A stretch of DNA of 38,326 nt from Rikenellaceae bacterium (GTDB taxonomy: Bacteria > Bacteroidota > Bacteroidia > Bacteroidales > Rikenellaceae), in NCBI GenBank assembly GCA_031256675.1, contig JAIRQC010000098.1, positions 1-38,326 of the forward strand, given 5' to 3'. The notes under the pieces were generated by a model. The model had not been told where the DNA came from, searched no databases, and saw nothing but the letters and a program-made list of their open reading frames with translations. Below, in pieces: positions 1-12,912 of this stretch. How positions within the stretch are numbered: the stretch's first letter is position 1; every line of letters begins with the position of its first letter. A program made the position numbers and the translations under genes.

Positions 1-398
1 GGCGAGCGTTAAGCGACTCCGTCAAAACGAGGAGTAGCGAGCAGCAGCGCGGAGCAGCAGCGCAGCACCGGCGGAAGTTTTTAACTTCGCTGCGCTCGTT
101 TTCCTCCTTCGCGCAGCGGAAAAAGAACTTCGGCTTTGCGGAGCAAGGTCGGCAGAGAGCAGCCGCCGGATGCGGAGGGCTGCTCTCGCATAGCTCGAAC
201 ACCCTCCGCCGGCCGCGGGCCGAAAGGAGGCGATAGAAAACTGCCACCGCACGCAGCGAGAGAAAGACCCGTCCGCGCCAGCGGACAAATAAGCGCGACC
301 GTGTCGCACCAAACGCCCCCGCGCGTAGCGGGAAAACTTCCGCTACGGCGGGAACAGTAAAGATTGCGTGGCAGGGTTGCGCAATCGCAATGAAAGAA
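1..398. other. Non-coding GC-rich region upstream of rpoB
   Basis: No convincing gene is seen here. Short open frames on both strands are low-complexity Arg/Ala/Ser-rich readings of GC-rich DNA. The stretch holds one copy of an intergenic repeat (129-226) and, near 362-386, a small inverted repeat (GATTGCG / CGCAATC) just before the putative rpoB promoter. In most bacteria rplL lies directly upstream of rpoB. It is not visible in these 423 bases, so either the gap is unusually long or the gene order differs. Confidence 0.6.
129..226 (-). repeat. Intergenic repeat, copy A (inverted relative to copy B)
   Basis: About 98 bp that aligns, with small gaps and substitutions, to the reverse complement of 4267-4373. 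The best conserved blocks are the core around 136-155 (TTGCGGAGCAAGGTCGGCAG), a GCGGAGGGCTGCTC block, and a CGCCGG-CGCGGGCCGAAA block at the far end. The two copies bracket rpoB in opposite orientations. A third partial copy lies at 9847-9873. Function unknown; it behaves like a small dispersed non-coding element. Confidence 0.7.
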
Positions 399-406
399 TA
401 ATTTAG
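377..406 (+). promoter_or_regulatory. Possible Bacteroidetes-type promoter of rpoB
   Basis: TTG at 377-379 is followed after 19 nt by TAATTTAG at 399-406, one mismatch from the TAnnTTTG -7 consensus. It sits in the only AT-rich part of the leader, 17 nt before the rpoB start. The match is imperfect and rpoB may also be read from an upstream ribosomal-protein operon. Confidence 0.3.
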
Positions 407-412
407 AGAATT

Positions 413-417
413 GGAGG
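413..417 (+). promoter_or_regulatory. Shine-Dalgarno sequence of rpoB
   Basis: GGAGG lies 6 nt before the ATG at 424. A clear Shine-Dalgarno match is uncommon in Bacteroidetes, where most leaders are simply A-rich. Here it fixes the rpoB start. Confidence 0.6.
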
Positions 418-423
418 ATTCCG

Positions 424-3400
424 ATGCCCACAAAAGCGAACAATCAGCGGATCAGCTTCTCTTCGGTGAACGCGAGGATGCAGTATCCCGATTTCCTGGA
501 GATCCAACTTAAATCGTTCCAAGACTTTTTCCAGTTAGATACCACGGCCGAGAACCGCAAGAACGAGGGGCTGTACCAGGTGTTCATGGAGAACTTCCCG
601 ATCACCGATACGCGCAACAACTTCGTGCTGGAGTTTATCGACTACTATATCGACCCGCCGCGCTACTCGATCGACGAGTGTCTGGAACGCGGCCTGACTT
701 ACAGCGTGCCCTTGAAGGCGAAGCTGAAACTTTACTGCACCGACACCGAGCACGAGGATTTCGATACCGTCGTGCAGGACGTCTATTTCGGCACGATACC
801 CTACATGACCCCGCGCGGCACCTTCGTCATCAACGGGGCCGAGCGCGTCATCGTGTCGCAGCTGCACCGCTCGCCGGGAGTATTCTTCGGCCAGAGCACC
901 CACTCGAACGGCAGCAAGCTCTATTCTGCGCGCATCATCCCTATCAAGGGTTCGTGGATCGAGTTTGCGACGGACATCAACAATGTGATGTACGCCTACA
1001 TCGACCGCAAGAAGAAGCTGCCCGTCACGACGCTGCTGCGCGCCATCGGTTTCGAGAGCGACAGCCAGATACTCGAGATTTTCGACCTGTCGGACGAGAT
1101 AGAGGTGACGCCGGCCAACCTCGCAAAGGCCGTCGGACGGACGCTGGCGGCGCGCATACTCAAATCGTGGGTCGAGGACTTCGTCGACGAGGATACGGGC
1201 GAGGTGGTGTCGATCGAGCGTAACGAGGTGATCATCGACCGCGAGACGGTGCTCACCGAGGCGCACGTCGCCGACATTCTGGAGAGCGGCGCTAAAAGCG
1301 TGATCCTGCACAAGGAGAACCAGAGCGGCGTCGACTACTCGATAGTATACAACACCCTGCAAAAAGACCCATGCAACTCCGAGAAGGAGGCGGTGGTCTA
1401 TATCTATCGCCAGTTGCGCAACTCCGAGCCGCCCGACGAGGCTACGGCCCGCGACGTGATCGACAAACTGTTCTTCTCCGACCGCCGTTACGACCTGGGC
1501 GACGTGGGACGGTTCAGGATCAACAACAAACTGGGGCTGACCATAGATTCGGCAACCAAGACGCTCACAAGGGAGGACATCATACAGATCATCAAGTACC
1601 TGATCTCGCTGATCAATTCCAAGACCGACGTCGACGACATCGACCACCTGAGCAACCGCCGCGTGCGGACGGTTGGCGAGCAGCTTTCCAACCAGTTCAG
1701 CATCGGCTTCGTCCGCATGGCCCGCACCATCCGCGAGAGGATGAACGTGCGCGACAACGAGGTCTTCACGCCGATCGATTTGATCAACGCCAAGACCCTG
1801 TCGAGCGTCATCAACTCGTTCTTCGGCACCAACCAGCTCTCGCAGTTCATGGACCAGACCAATCCGCTGGCCGAGATGACCCACAAACGTCGCCTGTCGG
1901 CCCTCGGGCCAGGCGGACTGTCGCGCGAGAGGGCCGGTTTCGAGGTGCGCGACGTCCACTATACCCACTACGGACGTTTGTGCCCGATAGAGACCCCCGA
2001 GGGGCCGAACATCGGCCTGATCTCCTCGCTGTGCGTCTTTGCCAAGATCAGCGACATGGGCTTCATCGAGACCCCCTACCGCAAGGTGGAAAAGGGGGTT
2101 GTCGACCTGACCGACGAGGGGATAGAGTACATGAGCGCCGAAGAGGAGGAGGGCAAGATTATCGCCCAGGCCAGCGCGCCGCTCAATGCAAAGGGCGAAT
2201 TCCGCGAGCCGAACAAGATCAAGGCGCGCATGGAGGCCGACTTTCCGACGGTGACGGCCAAAGAGGTCAGGCTGATGGACGTTGCACCCAACCAGATAGC
2301 CTCGATCGCCGCCAGCCTCATCCCGTTTCTCGAACACGACGACGCCAACCGCGCCCTGATGGGTTCGAACATGATGCGCCAGGCCGTTCCGCTCATCACG
2401 TGCGAGGCTCCGATAGTCGGCACGGGGCTCGAGAAGGATGTGATCCTCGACAGCCGTATCCAGTTTGCCGCCGAAGGGTCGGGCGAGGTGGTCTACGCCG
2501 ACGCCTGCCGCATTGAGGTGCGCTACGACCGCACCGACGAGGAGAAGTTCGTCAGCTTCGACCATGACATTACGACATACAACATTCCGCGATACCTCAA
2601 AACCAACCAGAATACCTCCGTCACCCTCAAACCCATCGTCCGCAAGGGCGACAAGGTGGTCAAAGACCAGCTGCTGACGGAGGGCTACTCGACCGCCGAC
2701 GGCGAACTGGCCATCGGGCGCAACCTGAAAGTGGCCTTCATGCCGTGGAAGGGTTACAACTTCGAGGACGCCATCGTGATCTCGGAACGCATCGTGCGCG
2801 AGGACATATTCACCTCGGTGCACGTCGACGAGTACATCATGGAGGTTCGCGATACCAAACGCGGCGTAGAGGAGCTCACTTCGGACATCCCGAATGTCAG
2901 CGAGGAGGCCACGCGCGACCTGGACGAGAACGGTATAATCCGCATCGGGGCCAACGTCAAGCCGGGCGACATACTCATCGGCAAGATCACCCCAAAGGGC
3001 GAGAGCGACCCATCGCCGGAGGAGAAACTGCTGCGCGCCATCTTCGGCGACAAGGCGGGCGACGTGAAGGACGCCTCGCTCAAGGCACAGCCCTCGCTCT
3101 ACGGCGTAGTGGTGAACAAAAAACTGTTCAGCCGCGCCAGCAAGGAACCCAAAAAGGGACGGCAGAGCGAAAAGGGACAGCTGGAGAAGGTCGACATTCA
3201 GTTCGCCAAAGATACCGGCGAGTTGAAGGAACGGCTCATCGAGAAACTCTGGTCGATACTCAACGGCGTGACGACCGTCGGCGTGAAGGACTACTTCGGC
3301 GCCGAACTCGTAGCCAAAGGGTCGAAGTTCACCCGCAAGATGCTCACGGAGATCGACTACCTCAACCTCGGGTACGACCTGTGGGTGGAGGACAAACACC

Positions 3401-4242
3401 TGGGCGGCCTGATCGCAGGGGTGATCAACAACTACATCATCAAGTACAAGGAGTTCGACGCGCAGCTCAAACGCGCCAAATACAACATCACCAACGGCGA
3501 CGAGCTCCCCTCGGGGATCATCCAGCTTGCCAAGGTCTACATCGCCAAGAAACGCAAACTCAAAGTGGGCGATAAGATGGCCGGACGTCACGGCAATAAG
3601 GGTATCGTGGCCAGGATAGTGCGCGACGAGGATATGCCATTCCTCGACGACGGTTCGATAGTCGACATCGTGCTTAACCCGCTGGGCGTGCCTTCGCGTA
3701 TGAACCTCGGGCAGATCTACGAGACGGTGCTAGGCTGGGCAGGCAAGGAGCTGGGGTTGAAGTTCGCCACGCCGATCTTCGACGGCGCGACGCTCGACCA
3801 GATCAACGAGTACACCGCCAAAGCAGCCATTCCCCGCAGCGGCCGCACCTATCTCTACGACGGCGGCACGGGCGAGAAGTTCCACCAGCCCGCTACGGTC
3901 GGCGTGATCTACATGCTCAAGCTCGGCCACATGATCGACGACAAGATGCACGCCCGCTCGATAGGCCCATACTCGCTTATCACCCAGCAGCCGCTGGGCG
4001 GTAAGGCGCAGTTCGGCGGCCAGCGTTTCGGCGAGATGGAGGTGTGGGCGCTCGAAGCCTTCGGCGCAGCCAACATATTGCAGGAGATCCTGACCATCAA
4101 GTCAGACGACGTGATGGGCCGTGCCAAAGCCTACGAAGCCATCGTCAAGGGCGAGAACCTGCCGCAGGCCGGTATCCCCGAATCGCTCAACGTGCTGCTG
4201 CACGAGTTGCGAGGGCTGGCGCTGAGCGTAAAGCTGGAGTAG
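424..4242 (+). CDS. rpoB: DNA-directed RNA polymerase subunit beta (RpoB)
   Basis: The 1272-aa beta subunit of RNA polymerase, forming with beta-prime the catalytic cleft and the fork loop that binds rifampicin. The length is normal for Bacteroidetes. The rifampicin region at about residues 466-510 reads [17 protein letters not shown], then [14 protein letters not shown], so the residues most often changed in resistance (the Asp, His, Arg and Ser equivalents of E. coli 516, 526, 529 and 531) are wild type. The C-terminal part has the usual [14 protein letters not shown] motif, and [26 protein letters not shown] occurs in two runs near the end. The start is supported by GGAGG upstream and by the family N-terminus. 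It is followed not by rpoC at the usual short distance but by about 770 bp of repeat and phage-derived DNA. Confidence 0.99.
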   Translation: MPTKANNQRISFSSVNARMQYPDFLEIQLKSFQDFFQLDTTAENRKNEGLYQVFMENFPITDTRNNFVLEFIDYYIDPPRYSIDECLERGLTYSVPLKAKLKLYCTDTEHEDFDTVVQDVYFGTIPYMTPRGTFVINGAERVIVSQLHRSPGVFFGQSTHSNGSKLYSARIIPIKGSWIEFATDINNVMYAYIDRKKKLPVTTLLRAIGFESDSQILEIFDLSDEIEVTPANLAKAVGRTLAARILKSWVEDFVDEDTGEVVSIERNEVIIDRETVLTEAHVADILESGAKSVILHKENQSGVDYSIVYNTLQKDPCNSEKEAVVYIYRQLRNSEPPDEATARDVIDKLFFSDRRYDLGDVGRFRINNKLGLTIDSATKTLTREDIIQIIKYLISLINSKTDVDDIDHLSNRRVRTVGEQLSNQFSIGFVRMARTIRERMNVRDNEVFTPIDLINAKTLSSVINSFFGTNQLSQFMDQTNPLAEMTHKRRLSALGPGGLSRERAGFEVRDVHYTHYGRLCPIETPEGPNIGLISSLCVFAKISDMGFIETPYRKVEKGVVDLTDEGIEYMSAEEEEGKIIAQASAPLNAKGEFREPNKIKARMEADFPTVTAKEVRLMDVAPNQIASIAASLIPFLEHDDANRALMGSNMMRQAVPLITCEAPIVGTGLEKDVILDSRIQFAAEGSGEVVYADACRIEVRYDRTDEEKFVSFDHDITTYNIPRYLKTNQNTSVTLKPIVRKGDKVVKDQLLTEGYSTADGELAIGRNLKVAFMPWKGYNFEDAIVISERIVREDIFTSVHVDEYIMEVRDTKRGVEELTSDIPNVSEEATRDLDENGIIRIGANVKPGDILIGKITPKGESDPSPEEKLLRAIFGDKAGDVKDASLKAQPSLYGVVVNKKLFSRASKEPKKGRQSEKGQLEKVDIQFAKDTGELKERLIEKLWSILNGVTTVGVKDYFGAELVAKGSKFTRKMLTEIDYLNLGYDLWVEDKHLGGLIAGVINNYIIKYKEFDAQLKRAKYNITNGDELPSGIIQLAKVYIAKKRKLKVGDKMAGRHGNKGIVARIVRDEDMPFLDDGSIVDIVLNPLGVPSRMNLGQIYETVLGWAGKELGLKFATPIFDGATLDQINEYTAKAAIPRSGRTYLYDGGTGEKFHQPATVGVIYMLKLGHMIDDKMHARSIGPYSLITQQPLGGKAQFGGQRFGEMEVWALEAFGAANILQEILTIKSDDVMGRAKAYEAIVKGENLPQAGIPESLNVLLHELRGLALSVKLE

Positions 4243-4684
4243 CGCAGGGAGGTTGGGATTGGTTTCGGTTTCGGCCCGCAGCCGGCGAAGGATGCGACAG
4301 GAACTGAGGCGACAGGAGCAGCCCTCCGCGTGGCGCGGCTGCGGGCTGCCGACCTTGCTCCGCAAGGCCGGACAAAACAATCACCGACCGGAGCAGCCCG
4401 GTCACCGGCGGGCAGCGAAGTTGCCCGTGCAGCGGCGGGCGACCGGCGAAGGAAGGTAACAGAGATATAACTAATGTCAAATAGCGCAGAGTAGCTCCGA
4501 TGCGCGGCGAACAGAAAAACCATCGCCCCGCACAGCGGAAAAAGCAGGGTGCGCAAAGAAAGGGAGCAAGGAAAAAAGATTATAAAAATGAAAAATAAAC
4601 GTTCACGCGCTCGCGTCCTAAGAGGCTCCGCGACATTTTTAGGTGTCGCTCCGCTGACGGACACGGCGCAAGCACCGGAAGAAC
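4243..4684. other. Non-coding part of the rpoB-rpoC gap
   Basis: The first 440 bases of the unusually long rpoB-rpoC spacer. They contain repeat copy B (4267-4373) and then GC-rich, later A-rich, sequence without a credible gene. A weak hairpin (GCGACA / TGTCGC) lies near 4636-4654. The small open frames here are not convincing. Whether transcription from rpoB continues through this gap cannot be told from the sequence; I see no strong terminator with a T-tract and no clear TAnnTTTG promoter before rpoC. Confidence 0.55.
4267..4373 (+). repeat. Intergenic repeat, copy B
   Basis: About 107 bp related to copy A at 129-226 in reverse-complement orientation. Shared blocks are TTTCGGCCCGCAGCCGGCGAAG (as 4269-4290), GGAGCAGCCCTCCGC, and the core CTGCCGACCTTGCTCCGCAA at 4346-4365. 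With copy A it forms a widely spaced inverted repeat enclosing the whole rpoB gene. Confidence 0.7.
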
Positions 4685-4987
4685 ATGTGCCTATATCCGA
4701 AATTAATACCGAATCCAAAATACAGGCCGAACAAGAAGAACAAAGGAAACGTGCCAGAGCTAAAAGACGAACGGCTTGGATACGTCTCTATTGGATGTGG
4801 CGAATGTCTGGAATGCCAGAAACAGAAACGTAGGGAGTGGCAAATAAGATTAAGTGAGGAAATAAAAGAGCAGCAAAAAAATGGGGTAAAAAGCTACTTT
4901 GGGACACGAAGGAACCGAAAGAGTGCATATACACGCAATTATATGGAGCAATAAAGAAGAATACCCATGCGCAGCTGGTGCGCAAAC
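4685..4987 (+). pseudogene. Microviridae replication initiator (VP4/Rep) remnant
   Basis: The reading from ATG 4685 begins MCLYPKLIPNPKY, followed by NKKN, DER, then [25 protein letters not shown]. This is the characteristic N-terminus, with its Cys-rich motif, of the rolling-circle replication initiator of Microviridae of the Bacteroidetes-associated/gokushovirus-like kind. About 62 residues in, the match stops. In the +1 frame, from 4899, the reading [21 protein letters not shown] resumes (as [16 protein letters not shown], then SNKEE), which corresponds to the HUH metal-binding motif region (HIH at 4926-4934) found further along in the same protein. The piece between, some tens of codons, is missing and the frame is shifted, so the gene is broken. 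No capsid gene is visible nearby. The A-rich composition differs sharply from rpoB and rpoC. The relic ends just before the rpoC start. The family call is from recognised motifs, not from a search. Confidence 0.75.
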
Positions 4988-5013
4988 TTTATGAGACAAG
5001 AAAAATAAAAAAT

Positions 5014-9270
<4,257 letters not shown>

Positions 9271-9289
9271 CCGTGCGCCCGGCGAGGGG

Positions 9290-9740
9290 CGAGTTTGGGG
9301 CAGGTTCGGAGGCTGGTTCGGCGGTGGGATCGAATGTGGGTCTGGAGGCAGAGGATGAGGCTTCGTGGCAGCATGTGGCTGGTGGCTGGTCTGGGCGTGA
9401 CTGCATAGACAGGTCAGGCGGCAGGCTGGTCTGGACACGGCTGCATGGGCTGGTAGCTGCAAAGAGATTGTAACAGGAAGCAGGGGACTGTAACAGGGCG
9501 CCGGATTGGGTCTGTGGCAGGTTCGAAGGGGTCGGCATGAGGCTTCGTGGCTGCATGGAGGGGGGCTGCAAAGAGACAGCAGGCAGGTTCGAAGTGTTTG
9601 TATATGTGGTTCGGAGATGGTTGCATGTCAGGTTCGAACAAAGAGGCGGCAACAGGAGGCCGGAGTTGCCGGAAGGGCTGTGAAGAATGGTCGGGCTGGA
9701 TAGCTGTAACAGGGCACAGGATGGAGTCTGGCTGGTAATT
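9290..9740 (+). repeat. G-rich degenerate direct-repeat field
   Basis: About 450 bp downstream of rpoC with strong G-over-C asymmetry and recurring words. GCAGGTTCGAA-like words occur near 9300, 9517, 9583 and 9628. ATGAGGCTTCGTGGC(A/T)GCATG occurs near 9355 and again near 9536. (C/T)TGTAACAGG words occur near 9470, 9488 and 9704. The spacing of the longer matches is roughly 180-215 bp, so this may be a decayed tandem duplication. The complementary strand is open for a Pro/Ser-rich frame of 198 codons that looks like a by-product of composition. No gene is supported. Confidence 0.5.
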
Positions 9741-9846
9741 GGGTAGCTAAGATTTGACAATAATGCCGTTTTTGTCCCGCTGCCGATGCTCCCGCGTTGG
9801 CAGCCTCAGACAACCAAAACAACCTTGTACCGCCGATAGCTATGGT

Positions 9847-9873
9847 CTGTCGGCCTTGCTCCGCAAGACCGAA
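9847..9873 (+). repeat. Intergenic repeat, partial copy C (core only)
   Basis: CTGTCGGCCTTGCTCCGCAAG followed by ACCGAA corresponds to the core of copies A and B, with two or three changes and the same orientation as copy B. The outer blocks of the element are not recognisable here. Confidence 0.55.
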
Positions 9874-9938
9874 ACACATTTTCAATATGGCATAGGCGGC
9901 GAAAGACAGTGGCAGCTACCCCTAAAATCCGGCCTTTC

Positions 9939-10026
9939 GTCATTGCGAGCGAAGCGAAGCAATCCTGTCTTCAACGTTTGTTCCGGATTGCTGCGTCTCG
10001 CTCATCTTTTTCGCGTCTCAGTCATT
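9939..10026. repeat. GTCATTGCGAG-type interspersed palindromic repeat
   Basis: The left arm at 9939-9965 begins GTCATTGCGAGCGAAGCGAA and continues GCAATCC. A degenerate complementary right arm runs from GGATTGCTGCG at 9985 to the region ending at 10026. This motif is a widely distributed intergenic repeat seen in very different bacteria; in translation it gives the well-known artefact peptide SLRAKRSNP. It looks like a MITE-like non-coding element. From 10027 to about 10204 I see nothing identifiable. Confidence 0.65.
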
Positions 10027-10204
10027 CAAGGCAAGTTCAATGGCTCTCTTCCCGCTCCACTCATAATGTCGGAGAATAGAGGGAGGCTGCTTTCTGTCAA
10101 CCTTACGTAGCAAGGCCCAACATGATGTCCCCATAGCAAAGTTTTTTAATGTCACCTATAGTTCACAGCGAAATATATATAGCCGTTTAGGCGACTGTCA
10201 GGCG

Positions 10205-10750
10205 GCTCTGCCTCGCGTAGAACGTAACATGTACAACCGACGGCAAGGGTTGTTTTTCCACATCGACCGCTTGCGACAAAAGTTGGCAAAGGCGACCGAC
10301 ACATCGACAGAATGCTTTATGGTCGACGGAATACCGCTAAAAGTGTGCAGGCAATTCACGTTCGAGAAAGTTCACGTTCAGGGATATGCTAATAGAATTA
10401 CTCGGCCACCGTCGGAGGATGCAACGCCTCGTAACACGCCGGATATTGCGCCCACAAGTTGCACGTTATCTGTCCTTTGAATGGAGTTGTCACAGTTCGG
10501 CCCGTCGAAAGCCATTCATCGGCCAAAAGAGCCAAAAGAGGTCGAAGAGCAGCTTCACCCATGTGTTTTGTTGGGCAACAATGACTGTCTGAGTGCAGAA
10601 CACCCAACTAACTCGACCTGTTCGAGAGTGTCAAAATCAGCCTCGAAGTCTCAGTGCGGCGGAACATGCTAAACTTATCGCCCGCAGAGGGCCGTTTTTC
10701 GACAATCGCAAAAACGCATTGAAACTCCACTCATCCAATCCTGCGACCCA
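10205..10750 (+). pseudogene. IS982-family transposase, degenerate
   Basis: Pieces of one transposase can be followed through several frames in the right order. At 10208-10351 the reading includes VERNMYNRRQGLFFHIDRLR and then CFMVDGIPLKVCR, where the Asp corresponds to the first DDE residue. Near 10558-10600 the reading is CVLLGNNDCLSAE, like the family's LLGDKGYLS motif. At about 10618-10660, in another frame, it is LFESVKISLEVSVRRNM. At about 10703-10726, in a third frame, it is QKRIET, the Glu-containing motif. The distance from the Asp motif to KRIET (about 385 bp) suits an intact IS982 element, so most of the length remains but with several frameshifts and some scrambled sequence at 10352-10550. 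Terminal inverted repeats were not found. It is non-functional. Confidence 0.65.
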
Positions 10751-10762
10751 AAACCATGTTAA

Positions 10763-10890
10763 CATAAACCGATACTCTCGTCTTCGATGCTGTTCTAATC
10801 CTCTGTCAAGACGTTTTGCCGAAGTCATTTCGAGCGGAAGCAACGCGACAGGAGCCACAACAGCATTGAAGAGGAGAGCATCGGTTTATG
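10763..10890. repeat. Imperfect 31-bp inverted repeat with 66-bp loop
   Basis: The arm at 10763-10793 is complementary to 10860-10890 at 28 of 31 positions. The element lies at the end of the decayed IS982 transposase and next to the tandem array. It may be a small non-autonomous element or a folded relic. No target duplication was identified. Confidence 0.7.
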
Positions 10891-10908
10891 ACATTTTACA
10901 TTTTGTGG

Positions 10909-11242
10909 CAAATCAGGAACTGGCTCAATCTTTTGACAGATCAGGAGCCGGCTAAATAGTGAACCGGCTCAATCCTTTGACAAATCAGGAAGCGGCTAAA
11001 TCATGGGGACTGGCTCAATCTTTTGACGGATCAGAAACAGGCTAAATCAGTGAACCGGCTCAATATTTTGACAGATCAGGGAACTAGCTCATTCTTTTGG
11101 CAAATCAAGAACTGGCTACATCAAGAGACTGGCTAAATCTTTTGACGGATCAGAAACCTGCTAAATCAGGGAGCTGGCTAAATCTTTTGACAGTTCAGGA
11201 ACTGGCTCAATCAGGGAACTGCCTAAATCTTTTGACGAACCA
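10909..11242. repeat. Degenerate ~45-bp tandem repeat array, about seven units
   Basis: Each unit follows the pattern GGCT(C/A)AATCTTTTGAC, a short AGATCAGGAA-like stretch, then a second GGCTAAATCA-like half with ends such as GTGAACC or GGGAACT. Units begin near 10921, 10965, 11009, 11055, 11131, 11174 and 11220. One interval is longer and contains an extra half-unit. The two halves of the unit resemble each other (GGCTcAATC / GGCTaAATC), so the array may derive from a ~22-bp element. There are no unique spacers of constant length, so it is not a CRISPR. It lies downstream of the GH125 gene. Confidence 0.75.
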
Positions 11243-11341
11243 AAGCCCGGACAACCATACAACCCCATAAGCCGCCGAAACTTAAACCCGGCAGTAATCA
11301 ATAGCTTAAATGCAAAACGGGTGTTTAACCCTTAATTCACA

Positions 11342-12820
11342 TTACTTTATCGAGTTCAGCAATGCTGTTTTACCCTCTTTGACCAGTTTGAGGATCAGTT
11401 CGCCGAACAGGGTGTTCTGCCAGGCGAACCACTCGCGGGTGAAACGGGCAGGGTCGTCCTTGTGGAACGATTCGTGAATGAAACCCGTCTCGTTGTCCGT
11501 GGCCAGCAGGGTCGAGATACACCACTTGATCTCCGCGTCGTCCGTGGAGGTGAACGCGCGCATCATGATGCTCATCGGCCAGATCATGTCGTAGCCGATG
11601 TGGGGCCCGCCGATACCCTCGGCAACCCTGCCACGGAAAAAATAGGGATTGCCCGCGCTCCACACAAAACGACGGGTGTTCCTGTATATCGGGTTCTGTA
11701 AGCTCACGTCGCCCAGATAGGCCATCGCCAACAGGCTCGGTACGTTGGCGTCGTCCATCAGGAAACGGTTGCCGAAACCATCCACCTCAAAAGCATATAT
11801 CTTGCCGTACTTCGGATGGTCGACCACGGCATACCTGTTCAGGGCCGTCTCCACTTCGAGGGCCAGATTGCGGCACTGCGAGGCCTTGTCCGAACGCTTG
11901 TTTACCCTCTCCAGCACGTCGACCATCTTGCGCAGCGAACTGACGGCCATGAAGTTCGACGGCACGAGGAACAGAAATGTCGTCGCGTCGTCCGATGGGC
12001 GGAACGTCGAGGCTATCAGCCCGACGGGGTTCACCGGATTGCCATTGCCGTCGTTGCACACCGTGTCGAGTTGACGGTCGGTCTCGCGGGTGAAGGTGTA
12101 TGGCCCCACCCCATCCCTGCGCTGCTGCTCGCGGAAGGTTTTCAGTATCAGGTCGACAGCCCGCAGCCACTCTTCGTCGAAGACAGATGCGTCGCCCGTC
12201 GTGCGCCAGTATTCGTAGGCGAGGCGAACCGGATAGCAGAGCGAGTCGATCTCCCATTTACGTTCGTGCAATTCGGGCTTCATGTCGGTGTTGTCGCTCA
12301 TCCAGTGGCCGCCGACGGGGCCGTCGTTGAATGCGTTGGCATATGGGTCGAGCAGTATGCACTTGATCTGACGGCGTATAACCCCGCGAAGCATCGCTTT
12401 CAGTTCGGGGTCGGCGTTGGCGAACTGCACGTAGGGCCACACCTGCGCCCCCGAGTCGCGCAGCCACATGGCGTGGATGTCGCCCGTATATACGAAGGTG
12501 TCGTCCCTGCCTTCGGCGTCCTTGCGGTAGTGCACCGTGGTGTCGAGCGTGTTTGGCAGACAGTTGGCGAACATCCACCGGAGTTTCAGGTTGGTGAGCT
12601 GCGCGCCGATCTGCGCTATCTGCTTCTCGACCTCCGCCGAACGGAAAAGCCGCTTCTCAGGGGCCGGACGCATACTCACGGCGTAGTCGGCACGGGGACG
12701 GATTGCGTCGGTGGGCATCTGGGCGGCGGCGGTAGCGGGAGCGGCGACGCAACGGCCTCCGACAGTGGTCGAAATGCCCGCAAACAGCAGGGCGCATACC
12801 GCAAGATATTTGCTGGTCAT
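11342..12820 (-). CDS. GH125 exo-alpha-1,6-mannosidase
   Basis: A 492-aa glycoside hydrolase of family 125 (formerly DUF1237), which removes non-reducing alpha-1,6-linked mannose. A signal peptide is visible (MTSKYLAVCALLFAG to about residue 30). Family motifs follow in order: MFANCLPNTLDTT, TGDIHAMWLRDSGAQVWPYV, GGHWMSDNTDMKPELHERKW, EIDSLCYP, and GGPHIGYDMIWPMSIMMRAF. The family is an (alpha/alpha)6 barrel. The same frame is open further upstream through the GH76 gene, but the signal peptide and spacing place the start at 12820. It is the last gene of the SusC-to-GH125 operon, 92 bp after GH76, with a strong hairpin in the gap. It is expected to act in the periplasm on the alpha-1,6-mannan backbone after GH76. 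Confidence 0.93.
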   Translation of the reverse strand: MTSKYLAVCALLFAGISTTVGGRCVAAPATAAAQMPTDAIRPRADYAVSMRPAPEKRLFRSAEVEKQIAQIGAQLTNLKLRWMFANCLPNTLDTTVHYRKDAEGRDDTFVYTGDIHAMWLRDSGAQVWPYVQFANADPELKAMLRGVIRRQIKCILLDPYANAFNDGPVGGHWMSDNTDMKPELHERKWEIDSLCYPVRLAYEYWRTTGDASVFDEEWLRAVDLILKTFREQQRRDGVGPYTFTRETDRQLDTVCNDGNGNPVNPVGLIASTFRPSDDATTFLFLVPSNFMAVSSLRKMVDVLERVNKRSDKASQCRNLALEVETALNRYAVVDHPKYGKIYAFEVDGFGNRFLMDDANVPSLLAMAYLGDVSLQNPIYRNTRRFVWSAGNPYFFRGRVAEGIGGPHIGYDMIWPMSIMMRAFTSTDDAEIKWCISTLLATDNETGFIHESFHKDDPARFTREWFAWQNTLFGELILKLVKEGKTALLNSIK

Positions 12821-12848
12821 AGTGTTTGATGTTGTTTGTTTGATACGT

Positions 12849-12896
12849 GCCGTCACGCTCCGGCGACAAAGAGCTGTCGCCGGAGCAGTCGACGGC
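12849..12896 (-). promoter_or_regulatory. Strong hairpin between GH76 and GH125 genes
   Basis: A perfect 12-bp stem (12857-12868 with 12875-12886, GCTCCGGCGACA and its complement) closes a 6-nt loop, and a further 6-bp stem (12849-12854 with 12891-12896) lies outside it. There is no T-tract directly after it on the minus strand, so it looks more like a processing or mRNA-stability element, or a partial terminator, than a full stop. Confidence 0.6.
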
Positions 12897-12912
12897 AAAG
12901 GTACGAAAAATT

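Noticed and set aside
535-3591. Open frame of about 1018 codons antisense to rpoB
   Set aside because: High-GC coding DNA keeps the opposite strand open. The predicted peptide is His/Val/Asp-rich with no domain, and rpoB is certain.
4978-5013. Longer RpoC with 12 extra N-terminal residues
   Set aside because: The extra residues come from the phage-derived spacer, while the ATG at 5014 fits the family N-terminus.
4600-5013. dif/Xer attachment site of the microvirus insertion
   Set aside because: Microvirus prophages may use Xer sites, but I could not identify a convincing dif-like sequence at either end of the relic.
10909-11242. CRISPR array
   Set aside because: Units are degenerate and contiguous with no unique spacers, and no cas genes are present.
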